The notes under the pieces are model-generated. The model was not told where the DNA came from and did no database searches. It saw nothing but the letters and a program-made list of their open reading frames with translations. The position numbers and the translations under genes were made by a program. From NCBI RefSeq assembly GCF_900100195.1, contig NZ_FNES01000003.1, positions 1-64,000 of the forward strand: a stretch of DNA of 64,000 nt, read 5' to 3'. This document shows positions 9,303 through 18,452 of the stretch, piece after piece. Origin of the DNA: Billgrantia gudaonensis (GTDB taxonomy: Bacteria > Pseudomonadota > Gammaproteobacteria > Pseudomonadales > Halomonadaceae). Each line of letters begins with the position of its first letter. The first letter of the stretch is position 1.

Positions 9303-10484
9303 ATGAACCGTTTCGACTGTCCGACGACCGATGCCGCCACGCTTCGCCAGTGGCGGCAGGACTTCCACCGCCATCCGGAAACGGCCTTCGAGGAACATCG
9401 CACCGCACGGCGGATCGCCGAGATCCTGGAGCAGGCCGGCCTGCCCTTCGTGAGCGGGCTGGGCGGCGGCACCGGTATCGTCGCCACGCTTCAGGGGCGA
9501 CTGGGCGACGGGCCGAGCATCGGCCTGCGCGCCGACATCGATGCCCTGGACGTCACCGAGCTCAACGACGTCGGGCACGCCTCGCGCGTGCCCGGCAAGA
9601 TGCATGCCTGCGGCCACGACGGCCACACCACCATGCTGCTCGGCGCCGCCTGTCAGCTTGCCCAGCGGCCCGACTTCGCCGGGCGAGTGCACTTCATCTT
9701 CCAACCCGCCGAGGAGAGCGAAGGCGGCGGCCGCGTGATGGTCGAGGAGGGGCTGTTCGAGCGCTTCCCCATGGAAGCGGTCTACGGCGTGCACAACTGG
9801 CCGGGGCTGCCGGTCGGCGAGGCCGCGGTGCACGACACCGCGGTGATGGCCGCCTTCGACGTGTTCACCCTGACCCTTCACGGCAACGGCTGCCATGCCG
9901 CCATGCCCCACCTCGGCAGCGATTCGATCCTCGCCGGCTGCCAGCTGGTCAACCAGTTGCAGGGGCTGATCAGCCGCGAGACGCCGGCCCACCAAACGGC
10001 GGTGCTCAGCGTCACCCAGTTCCACGCCGGCGACGCCTTCAACGTGATCCCCGAGCGCGTGGAACTGCGCGGCACCCTGCGCTGCTTCGACGAACCCCTG
10101 CGCCAGCGCCTGCAGAAGCGCTTCGCGGACGTGGTGGACAGCGTGGCAGGCCTGCACGGCCTAAAGGCCGAGCTGGACTACCAACCGCGCTACCCCGCCA
10201 CCTTCAACGCCCCGGAGCAGGCACAGCGCTGTGCCGAAGTGCTCGAAGGCCTGCCGGGCATCGCCCGGGTGCATCGCGACCTGCCGCCGAGCATGGCCTC
10301 CGAGGACTTCGCCTTCATGCTCAACGAGCGCCCCGGCGCCTACATCTGGCTGGGCAACGGCGAACGCAGCGCGGCGCTGCACAACCCCCACTACGACTTC
10401 AACGACGACCTGCTGCCCCTCGGTGTGGCGTACTGGGTCGAGCTGGTCGCCACCCTGCTCGACCGCCACGGCGCCCACCGCTGA
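9303..10484 (+). CDS. M20 family amidohydrolase / aminoacylase
   Basis: A 393-residue zinc-dependent M20 peptidase-fold enzyme of the hippurate hydrolase and N-acyl-amino-acid amidohydrolase group. Metal and catalytic motifs are visible: MHACGHDGHTTMLLGAA (His and Asp ligands), FQPAEESEGGGRVMVEEG (catalytic Glu pair) and SEDFAFMLNERPGAYIWLG near the C-terminus. Length is normal and it appears cytoplasmic. In the operon it would release an amine or amino acid from an imported N-acyl compound, with later oxidation by the next two enzymes. The precise substrate cannot be assigned. Confidence 0.87.
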   Translation: MNRFDCPTTDAATLRQWRQDFHRHPETAFEEHRTARRIAEILEQAGLPFVSGLGGGTGIVATLQGRLGDGPSIGLRADIDALDVTELNDVGHASRVPGKMHACGHDGHTTMLLGAACQLAQRPDFAGRVHFIFQPAEESEGGGRVMVEEGLFERFPMEAVYGVHNWPGLPVGEAAVHDTAVMAAFDVFTLTLHGNGCHAAMPHLGSDSILAGCQLVNQLQGLISRETPAHQTAVLSVTQFHAGDAFNVIPERVELRGTLRCFDEPLRQRLQKRFADVVDSVAGLHGLKAELDYQPRYPATFNAPEQAQRCAEVLEGLPGIARVHRDLPPSMASEDFAFMLNERPGAYIWLGNGERSAALHNPHYDFNDDLLPLGVAYWVELVATLLDRHGAHR

Positions 10485-10496
10485 CCGGAGTTACCC

Positions 10497-11405
10497 ATGA
10501 TCCAGAGCATTACCGTGATCGGCCTTGGCAACATGGGCCGAGGCATGGCCCTGACCCTGCACCGCGCCGGATTCGAGGTTCAAGGCACCGACATCGCCGA
10601 ACCCGCGCGCCAGCGCCTGGAAGCCGACGGCATCGCCACGGCGCCCATGGAATCGCTGGCCGCCACCGACGCCTACCTGCTCTCGCTGCCCACCTCGGCA
10701 CAGGTTCGCGAGGTGCTGGAAAGCCGCCCCGGCCTGCTGAACCGGGCACCGGCCGGCAGCCTGATCGTCGACACCTCGACCAGCGATCCCGCAGAGAGCC
10801 GCGAGCTCGCCGCCAGGGTCGTCGACGCCGGCCTGGCGTGGCTGGACGCCCCGGTCAGCGGCGGCCCCAGCGGCGCGCACAGCGGCCAGCTCGGCATGCT
10901 GATCGGCGGCCAGCCCGACACCCTCGAACGCGCCCGCCCGCTGCTCGAGGCCCTGGCGGCCCGAATCACCCACGTGGGTGACGCCGGCAGCGGCCACGTG
11001 GTCAAGCTCGCCAACAACTTCCTGTGCGCCGCGCACCTGCTGACCACCGCCGAAGCCGTGGCCATGGCCAGCCGCGCCGGGGTCGACCCCGAAGCCTGCC
11101 TGCAAGGGCTCAACAGCGGCTCGGGCCGCAGCGCGGTCAGCGAGGTCAACTTCCCCCGCTGGGTGCTCTCCGGCGCCTTCGACTCGGGCTTCACCACGGG
11201 GCTGATGCGCAAGGATCTGCGCCTGGCGCGCCAGGCGGCCGAAGGGCTGGGCATGCCGGAAGGACTGATGCGCGCCGTGGTCGACGCCTGGCACGACGAC
11301 GAACCGGCGCTGGACGACAGCGACGACTTCAACCGCATCGTCCAGCGCATGCTGTCGACGGACGAACTGGGTGCCCGAAACCGCGAAGAGGAGACCCGCT
11401 CATGA
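10497..11405 (+). CDS. NAD(P)-dependent beta-hydroxyacid dehydrogenase
   Basis: A 302-residue member of the 3-hydroxyisobutyrate/6-phosphogluconate-like dehydrogenase family. The N-terminal Rossmann motif is VIGLGNMGRGMALTLHRAGF. The substrate-binding signature is DAPVSGGPSGAHSGQLGMLI, and the catalytic lysine lies in GHVVKLANNFLCAAHLL. Members oxidise small beta-hydroxy acids such as 3-hydroxyisobutyrate, tartronate semialdehyde partners or threonate. The stop overlaps the aldehyde dehydrogenase start as ATGA, so the two are translationally coupled and probably act in sequence. Confidence 0.87.
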   Translation: MIQSITVIGLGNMGRGMALTLHRAGFEVQGTDIAEPARQRLEADGIATAPMESLAATDAYLLSLPTSAQVREVLESRPGLLNRAPAGSLIVDTSTSDPAESRELAARVVDAGLAWLDAPVSGGPSGAHSGQLGMLIGGQPDTLERARPLLEALAARITHVGDAGSGHVVKLANNFLCAAHLLTTAEAVAMASRAGVDPEACLQGLNSGSGRSAVSEVNFPRWVLSGAFDSGFTTGLMRKDLRLARQAAEGLGMPEGLMRAVVDAWHDDEPALDDSDDFNRIVQRMLSTDELGARNREEETRS

Positions 11406-12949
11406 ACGCACTGAATCAGCAAGCCCGCGAGCGGCTGGCCGAGCGGCTCGACGCCTACGGCCTGACGGCCGATGCGCTGGCCGCCAACTGGATCGACGGC
11501 CGCTTCGTCGAAGGCGAGGGCGAACTCGTCACGCTGATGGATCCGGTCACCGACGCCCCGCTGCTCAGCTATCGCGACGCCGGCGCCGCACGCGTGGAAG
11601 CCGCCGCCAGTGCCGCCGAGCGCGCCCAGCGCGAATGGATGGCGCTCACCGCCAGCGAGCGGGGCCGGCGCCTCTACCGGGCCGCCACCGGGCTGGATGG
11701 CCACGAAGAGCGCCTGGCGGGGCTGGAAAGCCTGATCGCCGGCAAACCGCAGCGCGACTGCCTCGGCGAGGTCGGCAAGGTCCGCGAGATGTTCGAGTAC
11801 TACGCCGGCTGGTGCGACAAGCAGCACGGCGAGGTCATCGACGTGCCCTCTTCCCATCTCAACTACGTGCAGCGCGTTCCCTACGGCGTGGTGGGCCAGA
11901 TCACGCCCTGGAATGCGCCGCTGTTCACCTGCGGCTGGCAGCTGGCCCCCGCGCTGGCGGCCGGCAACGGCGTGGTCCTCAAGCCTTCGGAGCTAACCCC
12001 GATCACCTCCGCCATCCTGGCGCGGCTGCTGGAACGCGCCGGCGAACTGCCGCCGGGGCTGATCAACATCGTCAACGGCCTGGGGCCGTCGACCGGCGCG
12101 GCGCTGACCTCGCACCCGGCCATCGCCAAGCTGGTCTTCGTCGGCTCGCCCGAAACCGGCCGGCGCATCGCCGAGGCCGGCGCCAGCCGGCTGGTACCCA
12201 GCGTGCTCGAGCTGGGCGGCAAGTCGGCCAACATCGTGTTCGCCGATGCCGCCCTCGACGATGCCGTGGCCGGCGCCCAGGCGGCGATCTTCGCCGCCGC
12301 CGGCCAGAGCTGCGTGGCCGGCTCGCGCCTGCTGCTGCAGGAGAGCGTGGCCGAAGCGTTCCTGGCGCGCCTCACGCAGGCGGTGAAAGCCATTCGCGTG
12401 GGCCTGCCCGACGACCCGGCGGCACGCATGGGGCCGCTGCAGAACGCCGCGCAATACCGGCGGGTGCAGCAGCTCATCGAGCAGGCCCTCGCCGAAGGCG
12501 CCACCCTGCTGGCGGGCGGCGAACGCCCCGCAGAGCTACCCGACGAGGCCCAGGGCTACTTCCTGGCGCCGACGATTCTCGGCGACGTCACCCCGGAAAT
12601 GCGCGTCGCCAGCGAAGAGATCTTCGGGCCGGTGCTCTCGGTGCTGACCTTCCGCGACGAAGCCGAAGCCGTGGCCCTGGCCAACGGCACGCGCTTCGGC
12701 CTGGCCGGCGCCGTGTGGAGCCAGGACACCGGCAAGGCCCTGCGCGTCGCTCATCAGCTGCGGGCGGGCACCGTCTGGGTGAACGGCTACAAGAGCATCA
12801 ACGTGATGTCGCCGTTCGGCGGCTTCGGCGACAGCGGCTACGGCCGCTCCAGCGGGCCGGACGGGCTGCGCGAGTACACCACCACCCGCAGCGTCTGGGT
12901 CGAAACGGCGCCCCAGGCGAGCGTGGCGGCGGGTTACGGCAGCAGCTAG
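11402..12949 (+). CDS. NAD(P)-dependent aldehyde dehydrogenase
   Basis: A 515-residue ALDH superfamily enzyme. It shows the oxyanion Asn region (GQITPWNAPLFTCGW), the general-base Glu in LELGGKSANIVF and the nucleophilic Cys in AGQSCVAGSRLLL, followed by EEIFGPVLSVL. ATG 11402 overlaps the previous stop by 4 bp and has GAGGAG upstream. It is the last gene of the operon and presumably oxidises a semialdehyde or aldehyde made by the preceding steps. The best analogues are broad-range betaine, aminobutyraldehyde or hydroxymuconic-type ALDHs, so substrate naming would be a guess. Confidence 0.87.
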   Translation: MNALNQQARERLAERLDAYGLTADALAANWIDGRFVEGEGELVTLMDPVTDAPLLSYRDAGAARVEAAASAAERAQREWMALTASERGRRLYRAATGLDGHEERLAGLESLIAGKPQRDCLGEVGKVREMFEYYAGWCDKQHGEVIDVPSSHLNYVQRVPYGVVGQITPWNAPLFTCGWQLAPALAAGNGVVLKPSELTPITSAILARLLERAGELPPGLINIVNGLGPSTGAALTSHPAIAKLVFVGSPETGRRIAEAGASRLVPSVLELGGKSANIVFADAALDDAVAGAQAAIFAAAGQSCVAGSRLLLQESVAEAFLARLTQAVKAIRVGLPDDPAARMGPLQNAAQYRRVQQLIEQALAEGATLLAGGERPAELPDEAQGYFLAPTILGDVTPEMRVASEEIFGPVLSVLTFRDEAEAVALANGTRFGLAGAVWSQDTGKALRVAHQLRAGTVWVNGYKSINVMSPFGGFGDSGYGRSSGPDGLREYTTTRSVWVETAPQASVAAGYGSS

Positions 12950-13019
12950 GCAGGAGCAGCAGCCAGGCGGTGTCCGAAAAGCCGGCGAGCGCAGCCCGTT
13001 TTCGGGCAGCGCCTTGTGT

Positions 13020-13937
13020 CTAGGAAGGCTCGTGGCGAAAGGCGCTCATCCAATGCTGCAGGTGGCGCAACAACTGCAGCGCCGCCCGCGGCATGCGCCT
13101 TCCCACCCGCGTGACCATGTGCGCATTGGCCTGGCTGAAGTGCCGCCCCACCACGTCGCGCGCCACCAGGGTGCCCTCTTCCAGCTCCCTGGCGGCCGCG
13201 AATCGCGGTAGCAGCGTCACGCTCAGCGCGGCCCGCGCCGAATGCTTCAATACCTCGAGCGAGCCGGTCTGAATGCCGACGAGCGGCCGCTTGCCGGCCT
13301 CCTGAAAGGCCATGTCCACCAGTTGCCTGACGCCATGCCCCGGATGCCAGAGCGCCAGCGGATACTCGGCCAGCGCATCCAGGGTGAGCGGCCCGGACGC
13401 CTCGGCCAGCGGATGTTCCGGCGCCATCAGCAGCACCAGCGGCTGGCAGGTGGAGTGCCAGAAGCGCAGGTGCGGATGCACCTGCTCGTGGTACATCAGG
13501 CCGATGTGCACCTCGTCGTTGACCACCGCCTCGATGATCTGCCGCGTGCTGCCGGTATCGACCTCCAGGCGGATGCCGCGATGCGCCTCGGTGAATTCGC
13601 GCAGCGGATGGTCGATCAAATCGCCCACGAACCCCTCGCCCACGCACAGCGCGATCTGTCCGGTCTCGAGCCGCTGATAGGCATCGAGCTCGTCGCTGAA
13701 GCGGCGATCCAGTGCGGTACGCCGCTCGCAGTAATCCAGCAGCATCTCTCCCACCGGCGTGGGCCGCACGCCGTCGCGGCGCCGCTCCAGCAGCGTGGCG
13801 TCCAGCGCCGACTCCAGCAGGCCGATCTGCCGACTGACCGCCGAGGCGGCAATGTCCAGCCGCGCCGCGGCACGCCGCACCGAGCCGGTCTCCACGGTCA
13901 GTTGGAAATAGATCAACCGCTGATGGGGGATTTCCAT
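13020..13937 (-). CDS. LysR-family transcriptional regulator
   Basis: A 305-residue LysR protein with an N-terminal winged helix-turn-helix (FQLTVETGSVRRAAARLDIA, ASAVSRQIGLLESAL) and a two-lobe periplasmic-binding-fold effector domain from about residue 90. It is convergent with the DUF3100 operon rather than divergent, with 70 bp between the two stops. A small GCCCG-TTTT-CGGGC hairpin at 12994-13007 lies there. It is the obvious candidate regulator of that operon by proximity, but the unusual orientation makes this an inference. Confidence 0.85.
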   Translation of the reverse strand: MEIPHQRLIYFQLTVETGSVRRAAARLDIAASAVSRQIGLLESALDATLLERRRDGVRPTPVGEMLLDYCERRTALDRRFSDELDAYQRLETGQIALCVGEGFVGDLIDHPLREFTEAHRGIRLEVDTGSTRQIIEAVVNDEVHIGLMYHEQVHPHLRFWHSTCQPLVLLMAPEHPLAEASGPLTLDALAEYPLALWHPGHGVRQLVDMAFQEAGKRPLVGIQTGSLEVLKHSARAALSVTLLPRFAAARELEEGTLVARDVVGRHFSQANAHMVTRVGRRMPRAALQLLRHLQHWMSAFRHEPS

Positions 13938-14038
13938 CCTCGCACTCCTCGTGGACGCCGCCCGTGCTCAAAGAAAACCGCAACGGCGGTCGCGTTGCCA
14001 GCGAGCGCGGCTGTCGGCCGCGATTGCCTCGCCCAGCG

Positions 14039-14058
14039 AGTGATACTATAGTATCACT
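14039..14058. promoter_or_regulatory. 20-bp perfect palindrome, operator of the Phd/ParE module
   Basis: AGTGATACTATAGTATCACT is its own reverse complement. It lies 24 bp before the antitoxin start and includes a TATACT/TATAGT-like -10 element, so a bound antitoxin dimer would cover the promoter. Autorepression through such sites is usual for Phd/YefM antitoxins. Confidence 0.75.
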
Positions 14059-14082
14059 GTCGATCCACTTCAGGGTAAGCCC

Positions 14083-14340
14083 ATGAAAGTCGAGCTTGTC
14101 ACGAACCTCAAGCGCCAAGCCACGAAGATCCTGGCCGACCTGCATGTGTCGAAGGAGCCAGTTCTGATCACCGAACACGGTCAGCCATCGGCCTATCTCG
14201 TCGATGTGCAGGATTACGAGTTCATGCAGCGCCGACTCGAGCTGCTCGAGGGGCTCTCACGCGGAGAGCGTGCCGTACTCGAGGAAAGAACGTACAGCCA
14301 AAGCGAGGCCAGGGAGAAAATGGGTAAATGGCTGAAGTAA
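14083..14340 (+). CDS. Phd/YefM-family antitoxin
   Basis: An 85-residue antitoxin. The N-terminal Phd/YefM DNA-binding and dimerisation fold is seen in LVTNLKRQATKILADLHVS and PVLITEHGQPSAYLVDVQDY. The C-terminal helical tail (EERTYSQSEAREKMGKWLK) would wrap the toxin. The frame overlaps the toxin start by 13 bp. It is expected to repress its own promoter at the palindrome just upstream. Confidence 0.88.
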   Translation: MKVELVTNLKRQATKILADLHVSKEPVLITEHGQPSAYLVDVQDYEFMQRRLELLEGLSRGERAVLEERTYSQSEAREKMGKWLK

Positions 14341-14630
14341 TCTGGACGGAGCCAGCCCTTCAGGAACTGGATGCCATCGCCGAATACATCGCTCTGGACA
14401 ATCCTGCTGCCGCACGCCATGTGGTCGAAAGAGTTTTCGAGACAACCGAGCGTTTGGAAGATTTTCCCCACTCCGGACGGATTCCTCCAGAACTCCCCGA
14501 TTCGGTATACAGGGAGATCGTGACTCCACCCTGTCGCATTTTTTATCGTGAGGATGAGAGGCGGGTTCTCATCCTCTACGTTCTTCGAGAGGAGCGGCAA
14601 CTGCGTGCGTACATGCTCGAAAGCCGCTGA
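14328..14630 (+). CDS. ParE/RelE-family toxin
   Basis: A 100-residue toxin of the RelE/ParE superfamily. It shows the two N-terminal helices (WTEPALQELDAIAEYIAL, AARHVVERVFETTERL), the FPHSGR turn and the beta-sheet core ending in YREDERRVLILYVLREERQL. ParE members poison gyrase and RelE members cut mRNA; this sequence is closer to ParE in style, but the target cannot be settled here. Full-length and paired with an intact antitoxin, so probably active. Confidence 0.87.
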   Translation: MAEVIWTEPALQELDAIAEYIALDNPAAARHVVERVFETTERLEDFPHSGRIPPELPDSVYREIVTPPCRIFYREDERRVLILYVLREERQLRAYMLESR

Positions 14631-14722
14631 GCGGACCTTCGCTTCGCAAGTGCGTACGCCGCTGGAGCCGCCTCTCTACCGCTGGCCCGATGGCGGGAAT
14701 GACAGCGACGCCCCGAACTCCG

Positions 14723-16639
14723 TCACAGCACCCGCTTCACCAGCTGCGACACCAGCTCCTGCTGGGTGAACTCGGCGCTCTTCAGCGTCACCTCGGCCTT
14801 CAGCGGCACTTCATAGGGGCTGCTGATGCCGGTGAAGTCCTTGATCTTGCCTTCGCGGGCCTTCTGATACAGCCCCTTGGGGTCGCGCTCCTCGCAAATG
14901 TCGAGCGGCGCATCGACGTGCACCTCGACGAAGCTGCCTTCGTCGAACAGCTCGCGGGCCTGATCGCGGTCGGCACGGAACGGCGAGATGAACGCCGTGA
15001 TGACGATGATGCCCGCCTCAGCGAACAACCGCGCCACTTCGCCCACGCGGCGGATGTTCTCGGCGCGGTCTCGCTCGCTCATGCCGAGATCCTTGCACAG
15101 GCCGTGGCGCACGTTGTCGCCGTCGAGCAGCATGGTGTGGTAGCCGCGGCGGTTGAGCTCCACTTCCAGCGCATTGGCCAGGGTCGACTTGCCGGAACCC
15201 GACAGCCCCGTGAACCAGATGCACTTGCCCTGGTGGCCGTTCAACTGCTCGCGCATGGCCTGGGTCACGCTGGTGCGATTCCACACCACGCTGGCCTTGC
15301 TGTCGTGCTCGCGGAACTCGTAGGGCAGCTCGGTTTCCAGCGGCTGATGGATCATGCCCGCGCCCACGGTGATGTTGGTCAGCCGGTCGATGATGATGAA
15401 GCTGCCGGTGCCGGGGCTGGAACGGTAGTCGTCTATCGGCACCGGGGCGGTGAGCTCCACGCGGCAGCGGGCGATGGCGTTGAGGTCCAGATGCTCGGCG
15501 TGGCGCTGCTCCAGGGTGTTGACGTCGATCTGGTAATCGATGGCGCCCACCTTCCCTGCCATGTCGCGGGTGGCAAGCTTGAGATCGTAGAGCTTGCCGG
15601 GCTCCATCGGGGTCTCGTGCATCCACACGATGTCCGCCTCGAAACTGGAGGCCAGCGGCACCTGTTCCTCGGCGCCCACCAGCCAATCGCCCCGCGAGAT
15701 GTCGATCTCGTCTTCCAGCGTTACGGTGATCGCCTGGCCCGGATAGGCGGCATCGAGATCGCCATCGAAAGTGACCAGGCGCTCGACCTTGCTGGTCTTG
15801 CCCGAGGGCAGCGCCCGCACTGCCTGCCCCGGCTGCAGGATGCCGGCGGCCAGGGTGCCGCAGTAGCCGCGAAAGTCCAGATTGGGGCGATTGACGTACT
15901 GCACCGGCAGGCGCAGGTCGCGCAGGTTCCGGTCGTGGGTGACCTCCACGCTCTCCAGCAGCTCTAGCAGCGCCGGCCCCTCGTACCAGCTCATGGCCGC
16001 GCTCGGGTTGACCACGTTGTCGCCCTTCAGCGCCGAGAGCGGCACGAAGCGAACGTCGCGGGCTTCCAGCTTCTCCGCCAGTTCCCGATACTCGGCGACG
16101 ATCTCCTCATAGCGCTCCTGCGAATAGTCGACCAGGTCCATCTTGTTGATCGCCACCACCAGGTGCTGGATGCCCAGCAGATCGCAGATAAAGCTGTGCC
16201 GCCGAGTCTGGGTCTGCACGCCGTAGCGCGCGTCGATCAGAATCACCGCCAGGCTCGCCGTGGAGGCGCCGGTGGCCATGTTGCGGGTGTACTGTTCGTG
16301 CCCCGGGGTATCGGCGATGATGAACTTGCGCTTGTCGGTGGAAAAATAGCGATACGCGACATCGATGGTGATGCCCTGCTCGCGCTCCGACTGCAACCCA
16401 TCCACCAGCAGCGCCAGATCCACCGCATCGCCGGTGGTACCGCTGGTCTTCGACGCCTGGGTGATCGCCGCCAGCTGATCCTCGTAGATCATCTTGGAAT
16501 CGTGCAGCAACCGCCCGATCAGCGTCGACTTGCCGTCGTCGACGCTACCGCAGGTAATGAAGCGCAGCAGGTCTTTTTGCTCGTGCTCGCGCAGGTAGGA
16601 TTCGATGTCGTCTGAGATCAAAGCCGATTGGTGTGACAT
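14723..16639 (-). CDS. cysNC: bifunctional sulfate adenylyltransferase subunit 1 / APS kinase
   Basis: With CysD, the CysN part makes APS from sulfate and ATP using GTP hydrolysis; the CysC part phosphorylates APS to PAPS. The 638-residue protein has a translation-factor-type GTPase ([40 protein letters not shown]) over about residues 25-240, beta-barrel domains to about 450, then an APS kinase with [21 protein letters not shown] 16639 follows GGAAGGGAC; the frame is open further back but there runs through a repeat. In other bacteria cysD and cysN adjoin; here a repeat-flanked ORF separates them. PAPS is also the donor for the sulfotransferases at 28.8 and 39.3 kb. Confidence 0.93.
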   Translation of the reverse strand: MSHQSALISDDIESYLREHEQKDLLRFITCGSVDDGKSTLIGRLLHDSKMIYEDQLAAITQASKTSGTTGDAVDLALLVDGLQSEREQGITIDVAYRYFSTDKRKFIIADTPGHEQYTRNMATGASTASLAVILIDARYGVQTQTRRHSFICDLLGIQHLVVAINKMDLVDYSQERYEEIVAEYRELAEKLEARDVRFVPLSALKGDNVVNPSAAMSWYEGPALLELLESVEVTHDRNLRDLRLPVQYVNRPNLDFRGYCGTLAAGILQPGQAVRALPSGKTSKVERLVTFDGDLDAAYPGQAITVTLEDEIDISRGDWLVGAEEQVPLASSFEADIVWMHETPMEPGKLYDLKLATRDMAGKVGAIDYQIDVNTLEQRHAEHLDLNAIARCRVELTAPVPIDDYRSSPGTGSFIIIDRLTNITVGAGMIHQPLETELPYEFREHDSKASVVWNRTSVTQAMREQLNGHQGKCIWFTGLSGSGKSTLANALEVELNRRGYHTMLLDGDNVRHGLCKDLGMSERDRAENIRRVGEVARLFAEAGIIVITAFISPFRADRDQARELFDEGSFVEVHVDAPLDICEERDPKGLYQKAREGKIKDFTGISSPYEVPLKAEVTLKSAEFTQQELVSQLVKRVL

Positions 16640-16651
16640 GTCCCTTCCCAT

Positions 16652-16684
16652 AGCTCGAAGCTGGAAGCTGGAAGCTGGAAGAAC
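16652..16684. repeat. AGCTT-type intergenic repeat (family 1), left flank of cargo ORF
   Basis: Tandem GAAGCTG units (AGCTCGAAGCTGGAAGCTGG and onwards) between the cysNC start and the four-helix-bundle stop. The opposite-orientation version (CTTCCAGCTTCAAGCTTCC) is found at 17077-17106, so the pair forms inverted ends around that gene. Related copies lie at 19579-19603 and 19662-19691. Confidence 0.7.
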
Positions 16685-16712
16685 ACCCAACCTCCATCGC
16701 TACACAGCCAAT

Positions 16713-17057
16713 TCATTCGATGGTGAACTTGCTGATCAGCCCGGAAAGCATGGCAGCAATCTCACGTGTTTCCTGTATCCACCGGTTGCCACAGGCCTTG
16801 TCGATATAGCCAATATCGATACCGATGTAGATCTGCGTTCTCAGCTCAGCGCATGAGCCCTTGGCAATCAGCAGGAAGTGCCGTTTGTCCTTGACCGTGC
16901 CGCGAGTCATTCCCTCAGCGATGTTACTGGGCACAGAAAGTCCGGAACGCGTTATCTGATCCTTGAAGCCAAAATCTCGGAGATCCCTCAAGGATTTGTA
17001 GAGCTCAGCCGAAAGCCTTGCAGAGCGCTTCCATACTTGAAGCTTCTCAAAGTCCAT
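16713..17057 (-). CDS. four-helix-bundle protein (23S rRNA intervening-sequence type)
   Basis: A 114-residue all-alpha protein matching the family known from ORFs in 23S rRNA intervening sequences. It opens MDFEKLQVWKRSARLSAELY, has the conserved FGFKDQITRSGLSVPSNIAEG turn region nearly complete, and ends with a long helix (IQETREIAAMLSGLISKF). The start has an excellent AGGAGG site. The gene lies between cysD and cysNC and is enclosed by inverted AGCTT-type repeats, so it looks like cargo of a small repeat element. The biochemical role of the family is unknown. Confidence 0.9.
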   Translation of the reverse strand: MDFEKLQVWKRSARLSAELYKSLRDLRDFGFKDQITRSGLSVPSNIAEGMTRGTVKDKRHFLLIAKGSCAELRTQIYIGIDIGYIDKACGNRWIQETREIAAMLSGLISKFTIE

Positions 17058-17076
17058 ATGAAACCCTCCTGGTTTT

Positions 17077-17106
17077 CTTCCAGCTTCAAGCTTCCAGCTT
17101 ACAGCT
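17077..17106. repeat. AGCTT-type intergenic repeat (family 1), right flank of cargo ORF
   Basis: CTTCCAGCTTCAAGCTTCC followed by AGCTTACAGCT, in the opposite orientation to the copy at 16652-16684. It sits between the cysD stop (17127) and the four-helix-bundle start (17057). Confidence 0.7.
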
Positions 17107-17126
17107 CTTCTGAAGCGCGGAGCGCC

Positions 17127-18044
17127 TCAGAAGTACCCTTCGCGCTTCTTACGCTCCATGCTTCCCGCCTGGTCGTGATCGATGGCGCGGCCGCTGCGTT
17201 CCGAGGTGCGGGTGAGCAGCATCTCCTGGATGATCTCGGGCAGCGTGGCGGCCTTCGACTCCACCGCGCCGGTGAGCGGGTAGCAGCCCAGGGTGCGGAA
17301 ACGTACCCAGCGCTGCTCGGGCACTTCGCCGGGCTCCAGCGGCATGCGGTCATCGTCGACCATGATCAGCATGCCGTCGCGCTCCACCACCGGGCGCGGG
17401 GCGGCGTAGTAGAGAGGCACGATGGGGATCGATTCGAGGTAGATGTACTGCCAGATGTCCAGTTCGGTCCAGTTGGAGAGCGGGAAGACACGAATCGACT
17501 CGCCCTGATTGACCTTGGCGTTGTAGGTATTCCACAGCTCGGGGCGCTGGCTCTTGGGGTCCCAGCGGTGGTGCTTGTCGCGGAACGAGAACACCCGCTC
17601 CTTGGCCCGGCTGGCTTCCTCGTCGCGCCGCGCGCCGCCGAAGGCGGCATCGAAGCGATGCTCGCTCAGCGCCTGCTTGAGCGCATCCGTCTTCATCACG
17701 TCGGTGTACTTGGCGCTGCCGTGGTCGAAGGGGTTGATGCCGGCGGCGCGCCCCTCTTCGTTGATGTGTTCGATCAACTCCATGCCGGATTCCGCCGCCA
17801 TGCGGTCGCGAAACTCGATCATCTCGCGAAACTTCCAGGTGGTGTTGACGTGCAGCAACGGGAACGGCGGCGGCCCGGGATAGAAAGCCTTGCGCGCCAG
17901 GTGCAGCATCACCGAGGAATCCTTGCCGATGGAATACATCATCACCGGATTGCGAAACTCGGCCGCCACCTCGCGGATGATGTGGATCGACTCGGCCTCG
18001 AGCTGTTTGAGGTGAGTTTGGCGTTCTGCGGATAGTTCAGACAT
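17127..18044 (-). CDS. cysD: sulfate adenylyltransferase subunit 2
   Basis: A 305-residue subunit of ATP sulfurylase in the PP-loop (PAPS reductase-like) superfamily. It carries the adenylylation loop [20 protein letters not shown], the [20 protein letters not shown] region and the C-terminal [20 protein letters not shown], all standard for CysD. ATG 18044 is chosen for AAGG eight bases upstream and because it gives the usual family length; an earlier in-frame ATG (18113) gives an untypical extension. It works as a complex with the CysN part of CysNC. Confidence 0.93.
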   Translation of the reverse strand: MSELSAERQTHLKQLEAESIHIIREVAAEFRNPVMMYSIGKDSSVMLHLARKAFYPGPPPFPLLHVNTTWKFREMIEFRDRMAAESGMELIEHINEEGRAAGINPFDHGSAKYTDVMKTDALKQALSEHRFDAAFGGARRDEEASRAKERVFSFRDKHHRWDPKSQRPELWNTYNAKVNQGESIRVFPLSNWTELDIWQYIYLESIPIVPLYYAAPRPVVERDGMLIMVDDDRMPLEPGEVPEQRWVRFRTLGCYPLTGAVESKAATLPEIIQEMLLTRTSERSGRAIDHDQAGSMERKKREGYF

Positions 18045-18125
18045 CGAAAGTACCTTGGAGAAGCAGCCATTAGCTAGAATGGCCGAAAAGCCCGGCATCG
18101 GATGAGATGCCAAAATGAAAAACGA

Positions 18126-18452
18126 TCAACAAGCGAAATGTCGGCAAAAGCAGATTTTTACTTCATCAAACACGTCGGCTTTAAGAGCGCCAAAGCGACC
18201 TGTCACGACCGCATCGTTAACAGTGTAAACTTTACCGTATCTAACCCAACTTGCCTTTGGTAGAACACCATCAACGAAGCTTTCCGCATAAATAGGAACC
18301 GACTGTTGATGGTTCGACCTGGAAGTAATAGCCAGGCACACCATATCACCATAAGAATCGGGCGACTGAAAAACCAGAACGGGTCGCTTTTTCCTGGTTT
18401 TCAAATCGGAAAATGGGAATGGCACCAAGACAACGTCACCGGGCTGGTACAT
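18126..18452 (-). CDS. MazF/PemK-family endoribonuclease toxin
   Basis: A 108-residue MazF-fold protein: MYQPGDVVLVPFPFSDLKTR (substrate-binding and catalytic loop), KKRPVLVFQSPDSYGDMVCLAITS, and a C-terminal part containing LPKASWVRYGKVYTVND. These are the family's central strands. ATG 18452 has GAGGTG upstream and overlaps the end of the antitoxin gene by 17 bp; the in-frame ATG 18476 is less likely. The pair lies between cysQ and cysD, breaking up the sulfate cluster. Confidence 0.85.
   Translation of the reverse strand: MYQPGDVVLVPFPFSDLKTRKKRPVLVFQSPDSYGDMVCLAITSRSNHQQSVPIYAESFVDGVLPKASWVRYGKVYTVNDAVVTGRFGALKADVFDEVKICFCRHFAC

Noticed and set aside
11371-13023. 550-residue Arg-rich plus-strand frame overlapping the aldehyde dehydrogenase
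   Set aside because: Out-of-frame shadow of the dehydrogenase, which has all catalytic motifs.
16640-16690. Longer CysNC start upstream of ATG 16639
   Set aside because: The extension would be translated from the AGCTT repeat and lacks similarity to CysN N-termini; a good ribosome binding site supports 16639.
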